A stretch of DNA of 64,000 nucleotides from Nannocystis pusilla (GCF_026626665.1 NZ_JAPNKE010000002.1:7789168-7853167); one strand, 5' to 3'. Positions 9,915 to 20,275 are shown, counted from the first letter of the stretch. Numbers and translations are program-made. The notes: generated by a model not told the origin, from the letters alone.

Positions 9915-11264
9915 CTATTGCTTGGCGGCGGACCCGACCGCGGCCTTGCCCTCGCTCGCAGGGGCCGGCGTCGCGGCGCCCTCGCTCGCGGCGGCCGGCG
10001 TCGCGGGTTGCTCGCCCGCCGCCTTGCCCTCGCCGGCCGGCGTCGCGGCCTTGGCCTCGCTCGCGGGATCGTTCTTCGGATCGGTCGACCCGGCCACCGC
10101 CTCGGGCGGCGCGCCGCCGGGGCCCGCGTTGTCTTCGGGCGGCGCGGCCACGGTCGTGACCTGCGCGCCCGGGCGGATCTTCTGCAGCCCGTCGACGATC
10201 ACTTGCTCGCCGGCGAACAGCCCCGACGTCACGCGCCAGGCGTTGCCGACCACGCGGTCGGCGACCAGCTTGCGCCGCTCGACCTTGTTCTCGGCGCCGA
10301 CCACCATCGCCCACGCCTGCCCGCGGGTGTCGCGGGTCACCGCGCGCTGCGGCACCAGCAGGGCGGCCGGGTCCTCGCCCTGGTCGATGCGGGCCCGCAC
10401 GAACATCCCCGGCAGCAGCTCTCCGCGCGGGTTGGGGAACACCGCGCGCAGCACCACCGAGCCGGTCCCGGGCTCCACCGTGACGTCGGTGAACTCGAGC
10501 GTGCCCGTCTCGCTGTACTTGCTGCCGTCCTCGAGCAGCAGCGTCACCGTCGTCGCCGCTCCGGCCGGGCGCAGCGTGTCGCTCTCGAGCTCGCGGCGCA
10601 GCCGCTGCAGCTCGGTCGTCGACTGCGTCACGTCGACGTAGACCTTGTCCATCTGCTGGATGGTCGCCATCAGCGTCGCCGGCGACGCCTGCACGTAGGC
10701 GCCCTCGGTCACCACGGAGCGACCGATCCGCCCGCTCACCGGCGCGGTCACGGTCGTGTAGCCGAGGTTGATCTTGGCCGTCTGCACCGCCGCCTTGCCG
10801 GCCGCGATGTCGGCCTCGACCGACCGCAGCGTCGCCGTCGAGCGCTCCGCCGTCTCGGCGCTGACCGCCCCGGCGACGCTCATCAATTCCTCGTCGCGCT
10901 TGGCGATGTCCTGCGCCGAGGCGAACCCCGACTGGGCCCGCCGCAGGCTGGCCTGGGCCGACTTCAGGCTGGCCTCGTACGGCGCCGCCTCGATGCGGTA
11001 CAGCGCCTGGCCCTCCTTCACGTCGCTGCCCTCTTCGAACAGCCGCTTCTCGACGACCCCGCTGACCCGCGCTCGCACCTCGGCGACGCGCAGCGCCGAG
11101 ACCCGCCCCGGCAGCTCGCGGGTCAGGGTCACGGGGGTGGGGGCCAGCGTCAGCACGGCGACCTCGACCGGCCCCGGGGCCGACTTCGGGGCCGCTGCCG
11201 ACCCGGGCGAGCCGCAGGCCACGAGCGCGAGCAAGACCAGGGGGAAGAGCCGGGACGCGAGCAT
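9915..11264 (-). CDS. acrA: RND efflux periplasmic adaptor (AcrA/MexA type), lipoprotein
   Basis: Signal peptide MLASRLFPLVLLALVACGSP with lipobox LVAC, then the adaptor order: beta-barrel, lipoyl half (ELPGRVSALRVAEVRARVSG), coiled-coil hairpin around residues 100-150, second lipoyl half (YTTVTAPVSGRIGR), and membrane-proximal domain to about residue 365. It links the inner-membrane pump to an outer-membrane channel. Unusual is an 80-residue tail of Ala, Pro, Glu, Gly and Lys (AATPAGEGKAAGEQPATP), longer than in AcrA. ATG 11264 is chosen over the upstream ATG 11300 because it gives a clean signal peptide. Divergent from the TetR gene with a shared control region. Confidence 0.9.
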   Translation of the reverse strand: MLASRLFPLVLLALVACGSPGSAAAPKSAPGPVEVAVLTLAPTPVTLTRELPGRVSALRVAEVRARVSGVVEKRLFEEGSDVKEGQALYRIEAAPYEASLKSAQASLRRAQSGFASAQDIAKRDEELMSVAGAVSAETAERSTATLRSVEADIAAGKAAVQTAKINLGYTTVTAPVSGRIGRSVVTEGAYVQASPATLMATIQQMDKVYVDVTQSTTELQRLRRELESDTLRPAGAATTVTLLLEDGSKYSETGTLEFTDVTVEPGTGSVVLRAVFPNPRGELLPGMFVRARIDQGEDPAALLVPQRAVTRDTRGQAWAMVVGAENKVERRKLVADRVVGNAWRVTSGLFAGEQVIVDGLQKIRPGAQVTTVAAPPEDNAGPGGAPPEAVAGSTDPKNDPASEAKAATPAGEGKAAGEQPATPAAASEGAATPAPASEGKAAVGSAAKQ

Positions 11265-11317
11265 GGAGCGAATTGCGCGGCGTCGGCCGCGACCTTCCAA
11301 ACAATGCTCTGCGGGTG

Positions 11318-11330
11318 CTTGACGGTCAAG
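11318..11330. promoter_or_regulatory. Candidate TetR operator between acrA and tetR
   Basis: CTTGAC-G-GTCAAG, a perfect inverted repeat with one central base, followed by ACTG(N7)CAGT at 11331-11345. TTGACG inside it could also serve as a -35 box. It sits in the short divergent region, where TetR-type regulators usually bind to repress both the pump and themselves. Confidence 0.5.
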
Positions 11331-11351
11331 ACTGTACCGTTCAGTTTAATC

Positions 11352-12031
11352 GTGTTCGATGACTCACCCCGACAAGTCGGCGCGCCCGTGCGGTTTGGAG
11401 CACTCCCCAAGCGGCGCCAGATCCTGGCCGGCGCACGCGAAGTGTTCGCGGAGATGGGCTTCGAGCGGGCCAGCGTCGACCAGGTCGCATCCCGCGCAGG
11501 CGTGTCGAAGGCGACCGTCTACAACCACTTCAACGACAAGAAGACGCTGTTCGTCGCCTGTTTCTCCGAGGAGGCCGACGAGCTGCGCGACGCACTTCGC
11601 TGCAACTGCTGCGCAGCGAACCGGACGGAGAGATCGCCCCGGCGCTCCAGGCGGTCGGCGAGCACCTGGTGTCGCTGTTCCTCGCACCCGCGATCGTCGC
11701 CCTCTACCGCAACACCTCGGCCGAGATCGATCGCTTCCCCGAGCTCGGCGCGCTGCTGTTCGAGCGCGGCCCCGCGGCGATGCACGCGGCGATGGCCGAG
11801 TACCTGCGCCGCTGGCACGACCTCGGCGCCCTGAACCTCCCCGACGTCCACGCCGCCGGGGTCCAGTTCTTCCTCCTGTGCAAGGGCGACCTCGCGGTCC
11901 GCTCGCAGTTCGGCGTCCTCCCCGACCCGCTCGAGCCGGCGATCGTCGCCACCGTCCAGCGCGCCGTCCACGTGTTCCTCGCCGCCTACGGCGCGGCCCA
12001 GCCGACCGCCACGCCGGAACACCAGGCATGA
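11352..12031 (+). CDS. TetR/AcrR-family transcriptional repressor, frame disrupted
   Basis: Helix-turn-helix at the N-terminus: KRRQILAGAREVFAEMGFER, then SVDQVASRAGVSKATVYNHF. The C-terminal part (MSLFLAPAIVALYRNTSAEI, HAAMAEYLRRWHDLGALNL) is the ligand-binding bundle seen in AcrR-like regulators of RND pumps. Divergent from acrA-acrB, which it presumably represses. One C is missing near 11600: ELRDALR should continue LQLLRSEPDGEIAPALQAVG. About 226 aa. The start could be GTG 11352 or GTG 11388; neither has a convincing Shine-Dalgarno. Confidence 0.8.
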
Positions 12032-12042
12032 CCCAAGAGCAA

Positions 12043-12109
12043 TGTCCATAAGGACATTGCCCAAAGTACATCCTCATGACATGTCTCTGAGGACCTGTCC
12101 GCGAGGACA
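12043..12109. repeat. Cluster of three TGTCY palindromes between convergent genes
   Basis: Perfect copies at 12043-12056 (loop ATAA) and 12096-12109 (loop GCGA), and a degenerate one at 12082-12095 (TGTCT-CTGA-GGACC). They fill the 104 bases between the ends of the TetR gene and the oxidoreductase gene. Confidence 0.85.
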
Positions 12110-12135
12110 TCGCTCCTCGTGACGGCCTCGGCGCC

Positions 12136-13090
12136 TCACGGCAGCAGCACCAGCTTGCCCGTCAGCCGCCCGCCCCGACTGCGCTCGAGCGCCCGCTCCG
12201 CCTGCGTCAGCGGCAGCGTCGCCTCGACGCGGACCTTCACCGCCCCGCTCGCCACCGCCGCGACCACCGCCTCGAGCCGCGGCCGCGTCGGCCGTCCGAG
12301 CACGCTCTTCGAAGCGAACGGCGGCACCAGCACGTTCAGCGTCTCGCCGACCGACTCGTTGGCGATCATCACGTGCCGCCCGCTCCGCTCGAGCAGCGCG
12401 CGGCAAGCCGCCCCCGCGTAGCCGCCGGCGCAATCGACCACCAGGTGAAACGGCCCGTGCGCCCGCGCCTGGGCCAGCGGATCGCCCTGCGTGTAGTCGA
12501 TCACCGCCGCGGCCCCGAGCGAGCGCACCAGCTCGACGTTCCGCGTCGAACACACCCCGACCGCGCTGCCGCCGACGTACCGCGCGAACTGGACCGCGAG
12601 CTGGCCGACCCCGCCGGAGGCCCCGAGCACCAGCGCCCGCTGGCCCGCCTGCAGCCGCCCGACCTCGCTCACGCACATGTACGCGGTCACGCCCGCGACC
12701 GGCAGCGCCCCCGCGACGATCATGTCGAAGTCGGCGGGCAACACCGCCACCTGGTCGTCGCGGACCACCACGGCGTCGGCGTAGCTGCCGCGCTGCTTGC
12801 GGGCGAAGTTGGTCCCGCCGACCACGCGATCGCCGACTTGCACCCGCGCCCCCTCGCCGACCGCAGTCACCACCCCGGCGAAGTCGACCCCGAACACCAC
12901 CGGCGGCCGCGGCCCGACGAGCCGCGCCGCCAGCCGCAGCGGCCCGCGCGTGCGCATCTTCCAGTCGACCGGATTGACCCCGATCGCCTGCACCTGCACC
13001 ACCAGCTTCGCGCCGCGGCGCCGGCGTCGGCAGCTCCATCAGCTCCAGCGGCTCGTCCTGCGCCCAGCTCCGCTGCGCCATCGCCCGCAT
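12136..13090 (-). CDS. Zinc-independent NAD(P)-dependent quinone oxidoreductase-like alcohol dehydrogenase
   Basis: MDR superfamily: GroES-like half with VQAIGVNPVDWKMRTRG and FGVDFAGVVTAVGEGA, then the Rossmann half with LVLGASGGVGQLAVQFARYV (AXXGXXG type). No zinc-binding Cys cluster, so a quinone reductase/enoyl-type member reducing electrophilic carbonyls with NADPH is likely. ATG 13090 follows GGGAGG; it supplies MRAMAQRSWAQDEPLELMEL, and one base is missing near 13015-13025 where RR should run into GAKLVVQVQAIG. About 318 aa. Starts 13 bases after the dusA stop, so co-transcribed with dusA. Confidence 0.8.
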
Positions 13091-13103
13091 CAGCGACCTC
13101 CCG

Positions 13104-14132
<1,029 letters not shown>

Positions 14133-14171
14133 CGGGGTGGGATGACCGATCGCGCCGGCCGCGTCAACCCC

Positions 14172-14828
14172 TCACGGGGACGTGCAGCCCTGCAGCAGCA
14201 CGTCCGGCGGCGCCGACAGCGTCACCGACGCCTCGGCGCGCAGCTCCATGTCGCCCGCGAGCACGGTCACGAGCACCTTCGCCGGCTTGCCGTCGAGCTG
14301 CCCCGGCTCGCTCACGCCCTCGGGCAGGTACACCGGCGCGACCCCGATGAGCCCGGCCCACGGGTTGTCGCAGCCGATGTGATAGTCGACCTCGTCGCTG
14401 AAGAAGTGGTGCTCGCTGTCCAGCTCATAGCCCTCGACATCGACCTCGACCGTGAGCCGCACCTGGTCGGCGTGCGGGTCCCAGCCGCCCAGCGACGGGT
14501 AGAGCCCGAACATCCACCGCCCCTCGCTGCACTCGATCGGCCACTGTGCGCCGTCGGTCAGCAGCTCGCCGCCGACGATGTACAGCGACAGGAACGGCGC
14601 CCCGGCCGCGGCCTGAAAGCCGTGGCAGTAGCTCACCGCCACCTCCGTCGTCGCCCCGGTCGCCGAGCCCGTCGCGCCGAGCGTCGTGCTCGTCCCGTCG
14701 CCGGCCGTCGCCTCGACGCCGTCCGTCATCACCGCCGAGTCCGTCGCGGGCGCGGTCCCTCCGCCGCTCTCGTAGTTGCACCCGGCCGCCGCGACGGCCA
14801 ACCACGGGATCAGGACGATGTGCCGCAT
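14172..14828 (-). CDS. Hypothetical lipoprotein
   Basis: 218 aa. MRHIVLIPWLAVAAAGCNYE is a lipoprotein signal with lipobox AAGC, followed by a short Thr/Gly/Ala linker (to about residue 65) and a mainly beta domain with FLSLYIVGGELLTDG, MFGLYPSLGGWDPHADQV and four Cys. No family recognised. ATG 14828 is chosen since it begins the signal peptide and TACCCT (plus-strand 14836-14841) lies seven bases upstream. Confidence 0.75.
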   Translation of the reverse strand: MRHIVLIPWLAVAAAGCNYESGGGTAPATDSAVMTDGVEATAGDGTSTTLGATGSATGATTEVAVSYCHGFQAAAGAPFLSLYIVGGELLTDGAQWPIECSEGRWMFGLYPSLGGWDPHADQVRLTVEVDVEGYELDSEHHFFSDEVDYHIGCDNPWAGLIGVAPVYLPEGVSEPGQLDGKPAKVLVTVLAGDMELRAEASVTLSAPPDVLLQGCTSP

Positions 14829-14910
14829 GCAGGCAAGGGTAGCGCGATCGCGCAGGCCGCCAGTGACGCCGCGCTCACGCCGGCAGCGGGCCGGCCGCCG
14901 CGCCTGGATG

Positions 14911-14930
14911 ACATGTCCCGCGTGACATGT
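14911..14930. repeat. ACATGTC/GACATGT palindrome, variant copy
   Basis: Seven-base perfect arms with a six-base loop; relative to the family core the second arm reads TGACA. In the divergent region between the lipoprotein and LigD genes. Confidence 0.6.
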
Positions 14931-15093
14931 CCCAAGAACCATTGATATGACCGCCTCGAAGGCCCGATGCGGTCACCTGCCCGATCCGCCAGATCGCGCC
15001 TGCGCGCGCATCCGCGCCCCGGCGAGCGCGCCTGCGCGCGTGGCGTCGCCGGCTCGTTCGAGGCAGCATGCAGGCCTCACGGGGGAGCGGGCG

Positions 15094-16003
15094 GTGGCCA
15101 AGGGCATCACGACAGTCGAGGTCGACGGCGAGAGCATCGAGGTCACGCACCCGAACAAGCTGCTCTATCCTGACGAGCAGATCGGCAAGGGCGACCTCGT
15201 CACCTACTACCGCGACGTCGCCCCCTTCATGGTCCCGCACCTGACCGGCCGGCCGCTGACCCTGCACTGCTTCCCGTCCGGCATCGCCGCCCGCGGCTAC
15301 TTTCAAAAGCCGCGCAGGAGCACTTCCCGGCCTACGTCCACCGCCTCACCCTCGCCAGCCACAGCGGCGAGACCGTCTACGCCGTGGCCGACAACGCGCC
15401 CGCGCTGGTCTTCCTCGCCAGCCAGAACTGCCTGGTGTTCCACACCTGTCACGTCCACCGCGACAGCCTCGACCGGCCGGACATGGTGATCATCGACCTC
15501 GACCCGAGCGACGACGACTTCGCCAAGGTCCGCCACGGCGCTCGCCTGCTGCGCGACCTGTTCCCGGCGCTCGGCCTGGTCCCGTTCGTCAAGACCACCG
15601 GCTCGCGCGGCCTCCACGTGGTCGCGCCGATCCACCGCGAGCTCGACTGCGACGGCGTCAGCGAGTTCGCCCGCAAGGTCGCGCAGTACCTGGTCGCCAC
15701 CGACCCCGCGCGCTTCACCATGGACATCAACAAGAAGAAGCGCGGCGACCGGGTGTTCGTCGACTACCTGCGCAACGGCCAGGCCCAGACCACCGTCGCC
15801 CCGTACAGCGCTCGCGCCCTCCCTGCGCCCCCGTGGCCGTCCCGATCGGCTGGGACGAGCTCGACGACCCCGAGCTCGACGCCCGCCGCTGGCACGTCCG
15901 CAACGTCCGCGAGCGCCTGTGGGACGTCGGCGACCTGTGGCGCGACATCCACAGCCACGCCCGCTCGCTCGCCGACGCCGGCGAGACTCTGGCGAATCTA
16001 TGA
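15094..16003 (+). CDS. ligD: LigD-type polymerase/primase domain protein, two frame breaks
   Basis: Archaeo-eukaryotic primase-like polymerase of bacterial non-homologous end joining. Seen: THPNKLLYPDEQIGKGDLVTYY, RPLTLHCFPSGI, the metal-binding DLDPSDDDF, KTTGSRGLHVVAPI and YLRNGQAQTTVAPYSARA. It is a stand-alone polymerase domain of about 303 aa with no ligase or nuclease domain, and no ku gene is in view. GTG 15094 follows GGGGGAG. One A is missing in the run at 15305-15308 (YFQKAAQEHFPAYVHRLTLA when restored) and one G near 15825 (LPGAPVAVPIGWDELDDPEL). The end is conserved in the third frame to the TGA at 16001. Confidence 0.85.
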
Positions 16004-16013
16004 TCGCCGCAGA

Positions 16014-16027
16014 TGTCCCTCGGGACA
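16014..16027. repeat. TGTCC-N4-GGACA palindrome
   Basis: GATGTCC-CTCG-GGACATC, seven-base arms, ten bases after the ligD stop and between convergent genes. Confidence 0.85.
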
Positions 16028-16205
16028 TCGTGCGGATCTCGGAGCGCGACGTCCGGAGGCGCCGCAAGCTCGCCGGCTCCGCGCGAGCGTCGCTCGGGAC
16101 ATCTCATGAGCCGGGCGGCTCGCCGGCGTCCGATTCGACGCGCGCCTCCCCGAGAATTGCCGAGACCCCGCCGGGGCGAGGTCTCGTGCGCTCCACGGAG
16201 CGACC

Positions 16206-16219
16206 TGTCCTGCGGGACA
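16206..16219. repeat. TGTCC-N4-GGACA palindrome at a gene end
   Basis: CTGTCC-TGCG-GGACAG; the stem ends one base before the stop codon of the convergent lipoprotein gene, a terminator-like position. Confidence 0.85.
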
Positions 16220-16220
16220 G

Positions 16221-17768
16221 CTAGTCTTTCTTCTTCGCGTCGGCCTCGGCCTTGAGCTGCTTGAGCAGCTTCTCGCCGTCGTCGATCGCGTCGTCCTCGG
16301 CCGTGCGCTGGTCGCCGGCGAGGACGGCCGTGTTGACCTTGATGTTCTCGAAGCGGGCGAGCATCTGGAACAGGGCCAGGCGCGACGCCGGCGCGGGGCC
16401 TTCGGTGTCGAACTCGTCGTTCTTGGCCGGGATCTTGATGTCCCCGGCGGCCCCGTCGACGACGCACTTGTGGGCGACCTTGAGGGCCGCCTCGGAGTCC
16501 TTGACCTTCGACGGCACCCCGCTCAGCAGCGGGAACTCGTCGTTGAAGCTGTAAAGCATCGTCTCGAGCGCCGCCGACCCGCCGCAGCTGGCGTACAGCG
16601 GGTCGTACTTGTCGGGCACCGTGGCGGTGCCGATGTCGACCTGGCCGTCCGGGCCGCGCTTGGCGAAGTCGGTGCCGGCGGTCGACAGCAGCTGGAAGTC
16701 GGTGAGCAGCTGGCGGAACAGGAACGAGTGGAGGAACGCCCGCTTGAGCTCGTTGCCGCCGAGCTTCTTGCTGAACACGAACACGAGGTCGTTGTAGCCG
16801 CCGCCGAGGTCCTCGCGGAAGAAGCCGTAGCCGAGCTTCTTGTCGATCGCCACGCCCTTGGCCCGCTCGGGCACCAGCTTCGAGCCCTCGATCGCCCACA
16901 GCGTGTGCGCCTCGCCGAGGAAGTCGACGCGGTCGCGCAGCTCCTTGTAGTTGGTGAGCATCGTCAGCAGCTTCTCGTCCTTCTCGATCGCCTCGGCCCA
17001 GGCCTTGAACGGCGCGTCGACCGACTCCTTGAACGGCTTCGGCGGCACCTCCTCCTGGCCGAAGTCCTTGGCGATCTTCTTCAGCACGCTGCGGAACGGC
17101 TCGTCCTGGCCGACCAGGCGGCGGGCGTACATCTTGACGCCCAGCCACTTCTTCCAGATGTCCTGCTTGCCCTCGGTGTACTCCTTGCGCATCGCCTCGG
17201 CCGTGCTCTTGGCGTCGCCCGACAGCTCGCCGAGCGCCTTGTCGGCCTCGGGCGAGCCGAAGAAGCTGAGCAGCTTGAGGTGGGGGTACGCGTCGAGCAC
17301 CTTCGCCTTGGTGTCGTCGCCGAAGCTGTACTTGAGCTTCTCGACCTGCAGCGCGAACTCCTTGCGCGCGTTCTTGCGGAACGTCCACGCGTCGGCCTCG
17401 GCCACCCCGAGGATGATCGCCCGCGCCTTGTCGGCCTTGGTGAGGCCCTTCTTGACCGTCACCACCGCCAGCACGCCCGGCTGCAGCACGTAGTTGCGGC
17501 CGTCGGTCGGCTCGACGTCGCCCTCGGTCACGTCGGGCAGGCGCTCGGTGTTCGAGTAGATCTGGGTCAGCAGCGGCCGCAGCGCCTCCCGCATCTCGTC
17601 CGGCGGGATCTCCGGGATCGGGACGCCCTTGTCGTCCTTGCGGCCCGCCTTCGCGTACTCCATCTCCCGCTCGAGCATCTCCTGGCGGCCCTCGCCGCAG
17701 GCGGGAAGCGCGCCCGCGACCAGCGCGAACGAGAGGAGCGTGAGGGTGGTGGCGTGGGTTCGTCGCAT
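16221..17768 (-). CDS. Hypothetical large lipoprotein
   Basis: 515 aa. MRRTHATTLTLLSFALVAGA then lipobox LPAC. The mature part is charged and largely helical, rich in Lys, Glu and Asp (KWLGVKMYARRLVGQDEPFR, GYGFFREDLGGGYNDLVFVF) and ends in KAEADAKKKD. No recognised domain. GGAGA lies five bases before ATG 17768. No frame break, unlike several neighbours. A TGTCC palindrome abuts its stop codon. Confidence 0.75.
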   Translation of the reverse strand: MRRTHATTLTLLSFALVAGALPACGEGRQEMLEREMEYAKAGRKDDKGVPIPEIPPDEMREALRPLLTQIYSNTERLPDVTEGDVEPTDGRNYVLQPGVLAVVTVKKGLTKADKARAIILGVAEADAWTFRKNARKEFALQVEKLKYSFGDDTKAKVLDAYPHLKLLSFFGSPEADKALGELSGDAKSTAEAMRKEYTEGKQDIWKKWLGVKMYARRLVGQDEPFRSVLKKIAKDFGQEEVPPKPFKESVDAPFKAWAEAIEKDEKLLTMLTNYKELRDRVDFLGEAHTLWAIEGSKLVPERAKGVAIDKKLGYGFFREDLGGGYNDLVFVFSKKLGGNELKRAFLHSFLFRQLLTDFQLLSTAGTDFAKRGPDGQVDIGTATVPDKYDPLYASCGGSAALETMLYSFNDEFPLLSGVPSKVKDSEAALKVAHKCVVDGAAGDIKIPAKNDEFDTEGPAPASRLALFQMLARFENIKVNTAVLAGDQRTAEDDAIDDGEKLLKQLKAEADAKKKD

Positions 17769-18125
17769 GCGTTCTCCGTGCTCCGGCCGACTTCGTGCGG
17801 CTGCGGCAAACTGCCGCATCGCCACGGTAGGGGAAGGTCGCCGTCGCTGTCAAACACCGCCCTGCCGCCCATTCTCACCTGGCCACGCTGCGTGGGTGAA
17901 GGATTTCACTTTACTTGCCACCGCCACGTCGCGACTCGCGTGGAGGCCTTCGGACGGCGCGCTGCATCGCCCGCGAACGCGGCAGCAATGGCAGCACCCG
18001 AGCCGCTGCGACGAGCGACGAACTCGCGGCTGCGTGGCCTGCCGCACCCGACCGTGCAGGGCCGCAGACTTGACCCGCACGGGCCAGCGCACCATCCTAC
18101 CCGAACGTCAACTTTGGGAGCCCTG
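17769..18125. other. Divergent intergenic region
   Basis: Control region between the lipoprotein and the Fe-S carrier gene. A weak sigma-70-like promoter for the latter is possible (TTGACC at 18070, CATCCT at 18093). GTGAA-GGAT-TTCAC at 17897-17910 is a short stem. No gene seen. Confidence 0.35.
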
Positions 18126-18521
18126 ATGTCTGCAGCCACCGAGACCGCGCCCGCGACGCCGACCCAGCACGAAGCCCACGACCCGCAGATGACGGGCGCC
18201 CTCGAGGTCACCGAGACCGCCGCCGCGAAGATCCGCGAGATCCGCGAGACCGAGGCGATCGAGAGCACCTACGCCCTGCGCGTCAAGGTCATGGGCGGCG
18301 GCTGCGCCGGCTTTCAATACGACCTCTACTTCGACGAGCCCGTCGAAGGCGACAACCACTTCGAGAGTCAGGGCGTCAAGCTCGTCTGCGATCAGATGAG
18401 CTTCATGTACCTGATGGGCACCAGCATCGACTACGTCGAGGGCCTGCAGGGCGCGGGGTTCAAGTTCAACAACCCCAACACCACCGGCTCCTGCGGCTGC
18501 GGCAGCTCGTTCTCCGTCTAG
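18126..18521 (+). CDS. erpA: A-type iron-sulfur cluster carrier (ErpA/IscA family)
   Basis: 131 aa. Accepts Fe-S clusters from the assembly scaffold and hands them to apoproteins. The three conserved Cys are present: GGGCAGF (about residue 61) and GSCGCGSSF at the C-terminus, with FDEPVEGDNHFESQGV and a YLMGTSIDYVEGLQGAGF core. The first 25 residues are an Ala/Thr-rich extension. ATG 18126 has GGGAG about nine bases upstream. ErpA and IscA cannot be separated from this sequence alone; the absence of an isc operon next door favours ErpA. Confidence 0.9.
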   Translation: MSAATETAPATPTQHEAHDPQMTGALEVTETAAAKIREIRETEAIESTYALRVKVMGGGCAGFQYDLYFDEPVEGDNHFESQGVKLVCDQMSFMYLMGTSIDYVEGLQGAGFKFNNPNTTGSCGCGSSFSV

Positions 18522-18539
18522 CGCGGCACGTCGCGGACC

Positions 18540-19934
18540 ATGGCCGTCCTCGACCTCGCCGCGCTGCACGAGCGGATCTGCGCCGAGCTCGGCTCCGACA
18601 TCGTCGTCCGCGAGCGTGAGCCCTACGCCCGCGACGACGGCGCCGAGGGTCCGTTCATGCCGGGCCTGGTCGTGCGTCCGCGCGAGCGCGCCGAGGTCGC
18701 GCCGCTGGTCCGCCTGTGCCACGCGCTCGGCGTCCCGCTGAGCCCGCGCGGCGCCGGCACCGGCACCGTCGGCGGCTGCCTCGCCGACCACGGCGGCGTC
18801 GTCCTCGACCTCGGCGGTCTGCGCTCGATCGTCGACATCGACGAGCGCAGCATGCTGGCGATCGTCGAGCCCGGCGTCCTCACCGGCGAGCTCCACCGCG
18901 CCGTCGAGGCGCGCGGCCTGTTCTATCCGCCCGACCCCGCGAGCCTGAAGATCTGCAGCGTCGGCGGCAACGTGGCCACCAACGCCGGCGGCCCGCGGGC
19001 GTGCAAGTACGGCGTCACCGGCAACTTCGTCCTCGGCCTCGACGTCGTCGACGGCACCGGCGTCAGCCACGAGGTCGGCCACCGCTCGATCAAGGGCGTC
19101 ACCGGCTACAACCTCGCCGGTCTGCTGGTCGGCTCCGAGGGCACCCTCGGCCTCATCACCCGCTGCGTCCTGCGCCTCATCCCGCGCCCGCCGTTCGCCG
19201 TCACCTTGCTGGCCTCGTTCGCCGACGAGGCCGCCGCTTGCGACGCGGTCCACCGCTGCCTCACCGGCGGCGTCGCCCCGGCCGCGCTCGAGCTGGCCGA
19301 TCGGACATGTACCGAGTTACTCGCGCGCAGCGGCACCCTGGCCGTCGAGCTGCCGCCCGGCGCGCGGGCCCTGCTATGGGTCGAGCTCGACGGCGACGGC
19401 GCCGGCCTCGACCGCGCCTTGCTGCGCGCCGCCGACCTGTGCCGCGAGGCCGGGGCGCTGGCGGTCGCGCAGGCCACCGACGCCGCCACGCGCGACGCGT
19501 TGTGGGACGTCCGCCGCGCCCTCAGCCACACCCTGCGCGCGCACTGGCCGAAGAAGATCAGCGAGGACGTGGCGGTCCCGCTGGCGCGCCTGCCCGACCT
19601 CGCCGCCGCGGCCCGGGAGATCGGCGCGCGTCACCGCGTCGACGTCGCCAGCTTCGGCCACGCCGGCGACGGCAACCTCCACGTCAATTTCTTGTATGAC
19701 CCAAAGGCCAGCAGCGACATCGGCGAACGCGTCGACCGCTGCGTCGCCGACCTGTTCGCCGCCACCATCGCCCTCGGCGGCACCCTCTCCGGCGAACACG
19801 GCATCGGCCTCAGCAAGCGCCCGTACATGCCGCTGGAGCAGCCGCCCGAGCTCCGCGCCCTCCAGCTCGCCCTCAAGCGCGCCTGGGACCCGCAGAACAT
19901 CCTGAATCCGGGCAAGGTCTTCCCGCCGGCCTGA
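18540..19934 (+). CDS. glcD: FAD-linked glycolate/lactate oxidase subunit GlcD
   Basis: 464 aa, the usual size. The FAD_binding_4 domain is evident in LSPRGAGTGTVGGCL, NVATNAGGPRACKYG, and the C-terminal FAD oxidase domain in FGHAGDGNLHVNFLYDP and LSGEHGIGLSKRPYM, ending NPGKVFPP. Oxidises glycolate or D-lactate and passes electrons to partner subunits. GlcE and GlcF are not next to it; a stand-alone D-lactate or D-2-hydroxyglutarate dehydrogenase is an equally fair reading. It starts 18 bases after the erpA-like gene and could share its transcript. Confidence 0.9.
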   Translation: MAVLDLAALHERICAELGSDIVVREREPYARDDGAEGPFMPGLVVRPRERAEVAPLVRLCHALGVPLSPRGAGTGTVGGCLADHGGVVLDLGGLRSIVDIDERSMLAIVEPGVLTGELHRAVEARGLFYPPDPASLKICSVGGNVATNAGGPRACKYGVTGNFVLGLDVVDGTGVSHEVGHRSIKGVTGYNLAGLLVGSEGTLGLITRCVLRLIPRPPFAVTLLASFADEAAACDAVHRCLTGGVAPAALELADRTCTELLARSGTLAVELPPGARALLWVELDGDGAGLDRALLRAADLCREAGALAVAQATDAATRDALWDVRRALSHTLRAHWPKKISEDVAVPLARLPDLAAAAREIGARHRVDVASFGHAGDGNLHVNFLYDPKASSDIGERVDRCVADLFAATIALGGTLSGEHGIGLSKRPYMPLEQPPELRALQLALKRAWDPQNILNPGKVFPPA

Positions 19935-20275
19935 GGCGTGCCCCGCGGAGGAGCGGGCCGGTCGCTCGAACGCCCGGACGCTCGCCCTCTCACGGCCTGT
20001 CCTTCGGGACAGCAAATGCGGTCACACGCCGCCTGGGAGCGGCAGAGGTCGCCCGCTGCGTCATACAGGGGACAGCATAACTCGTCGTTCCCGGACTACC
20101 TCGCGCGACCGAGCCTCGCCCTCTCACGGCCTGTCCCTCGGGACAGCAAATACCGCCGCGCGCTTCGGCCGTCCCCGGACTGCCTCGCAAGACCGAGCTC
20201 TCACGGCCTGTCCCGAGAGACAGCGAATGCGCCCGCGTCGCCGAGCGCCGCGCCGCGCTCGAATCGCACGACGAC
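19935..20275. other. Intergenic region with three related palindrome cassettes
   Basis: Between convergent glcD and the antitoxin-like gene. Apart from the three cassettes listed next I see nothing; the intervening sequence is low-complexity and has no codon bias. Confidence 0.6.
19985..20235. repeat. Three copies of a palindrome-centred cassette
   Basis: The unit CTCTCACGGCCTGTCC, four-base loop, GGACAGCAAATGCG occurs around stems 19998-20011 (loop TTCG), 20132-20145 (CTCG) and 20209-20222 (CGAG, with AGACA). Conservation extends about 10 bases on either side of the stem, so here a larger unit was copied, not just the stem. Confidence 0.85.

Noticed and set aside
17769..18125. Riboswitch upstream of the Fe-S carrier gene
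   Set aside because: No conserved aptamer motif seen; just a short stem and a weak promoter.
19998..20011. Palindromes read as LexA boxes (CTGT-N8-ACAG)
   Set aside because: Copies such as CTGTCCTTCGGGACAG do fit the E. coli consensus, but there are dozens, many inside genes and after stop codons, and the inner bases pair, which LexA does not need.
19985..20235. CRISPR array
   Set aside because: Only three units with unequal spacing (134 and 77 bases), no cas genes and no unique spacers of constant size.
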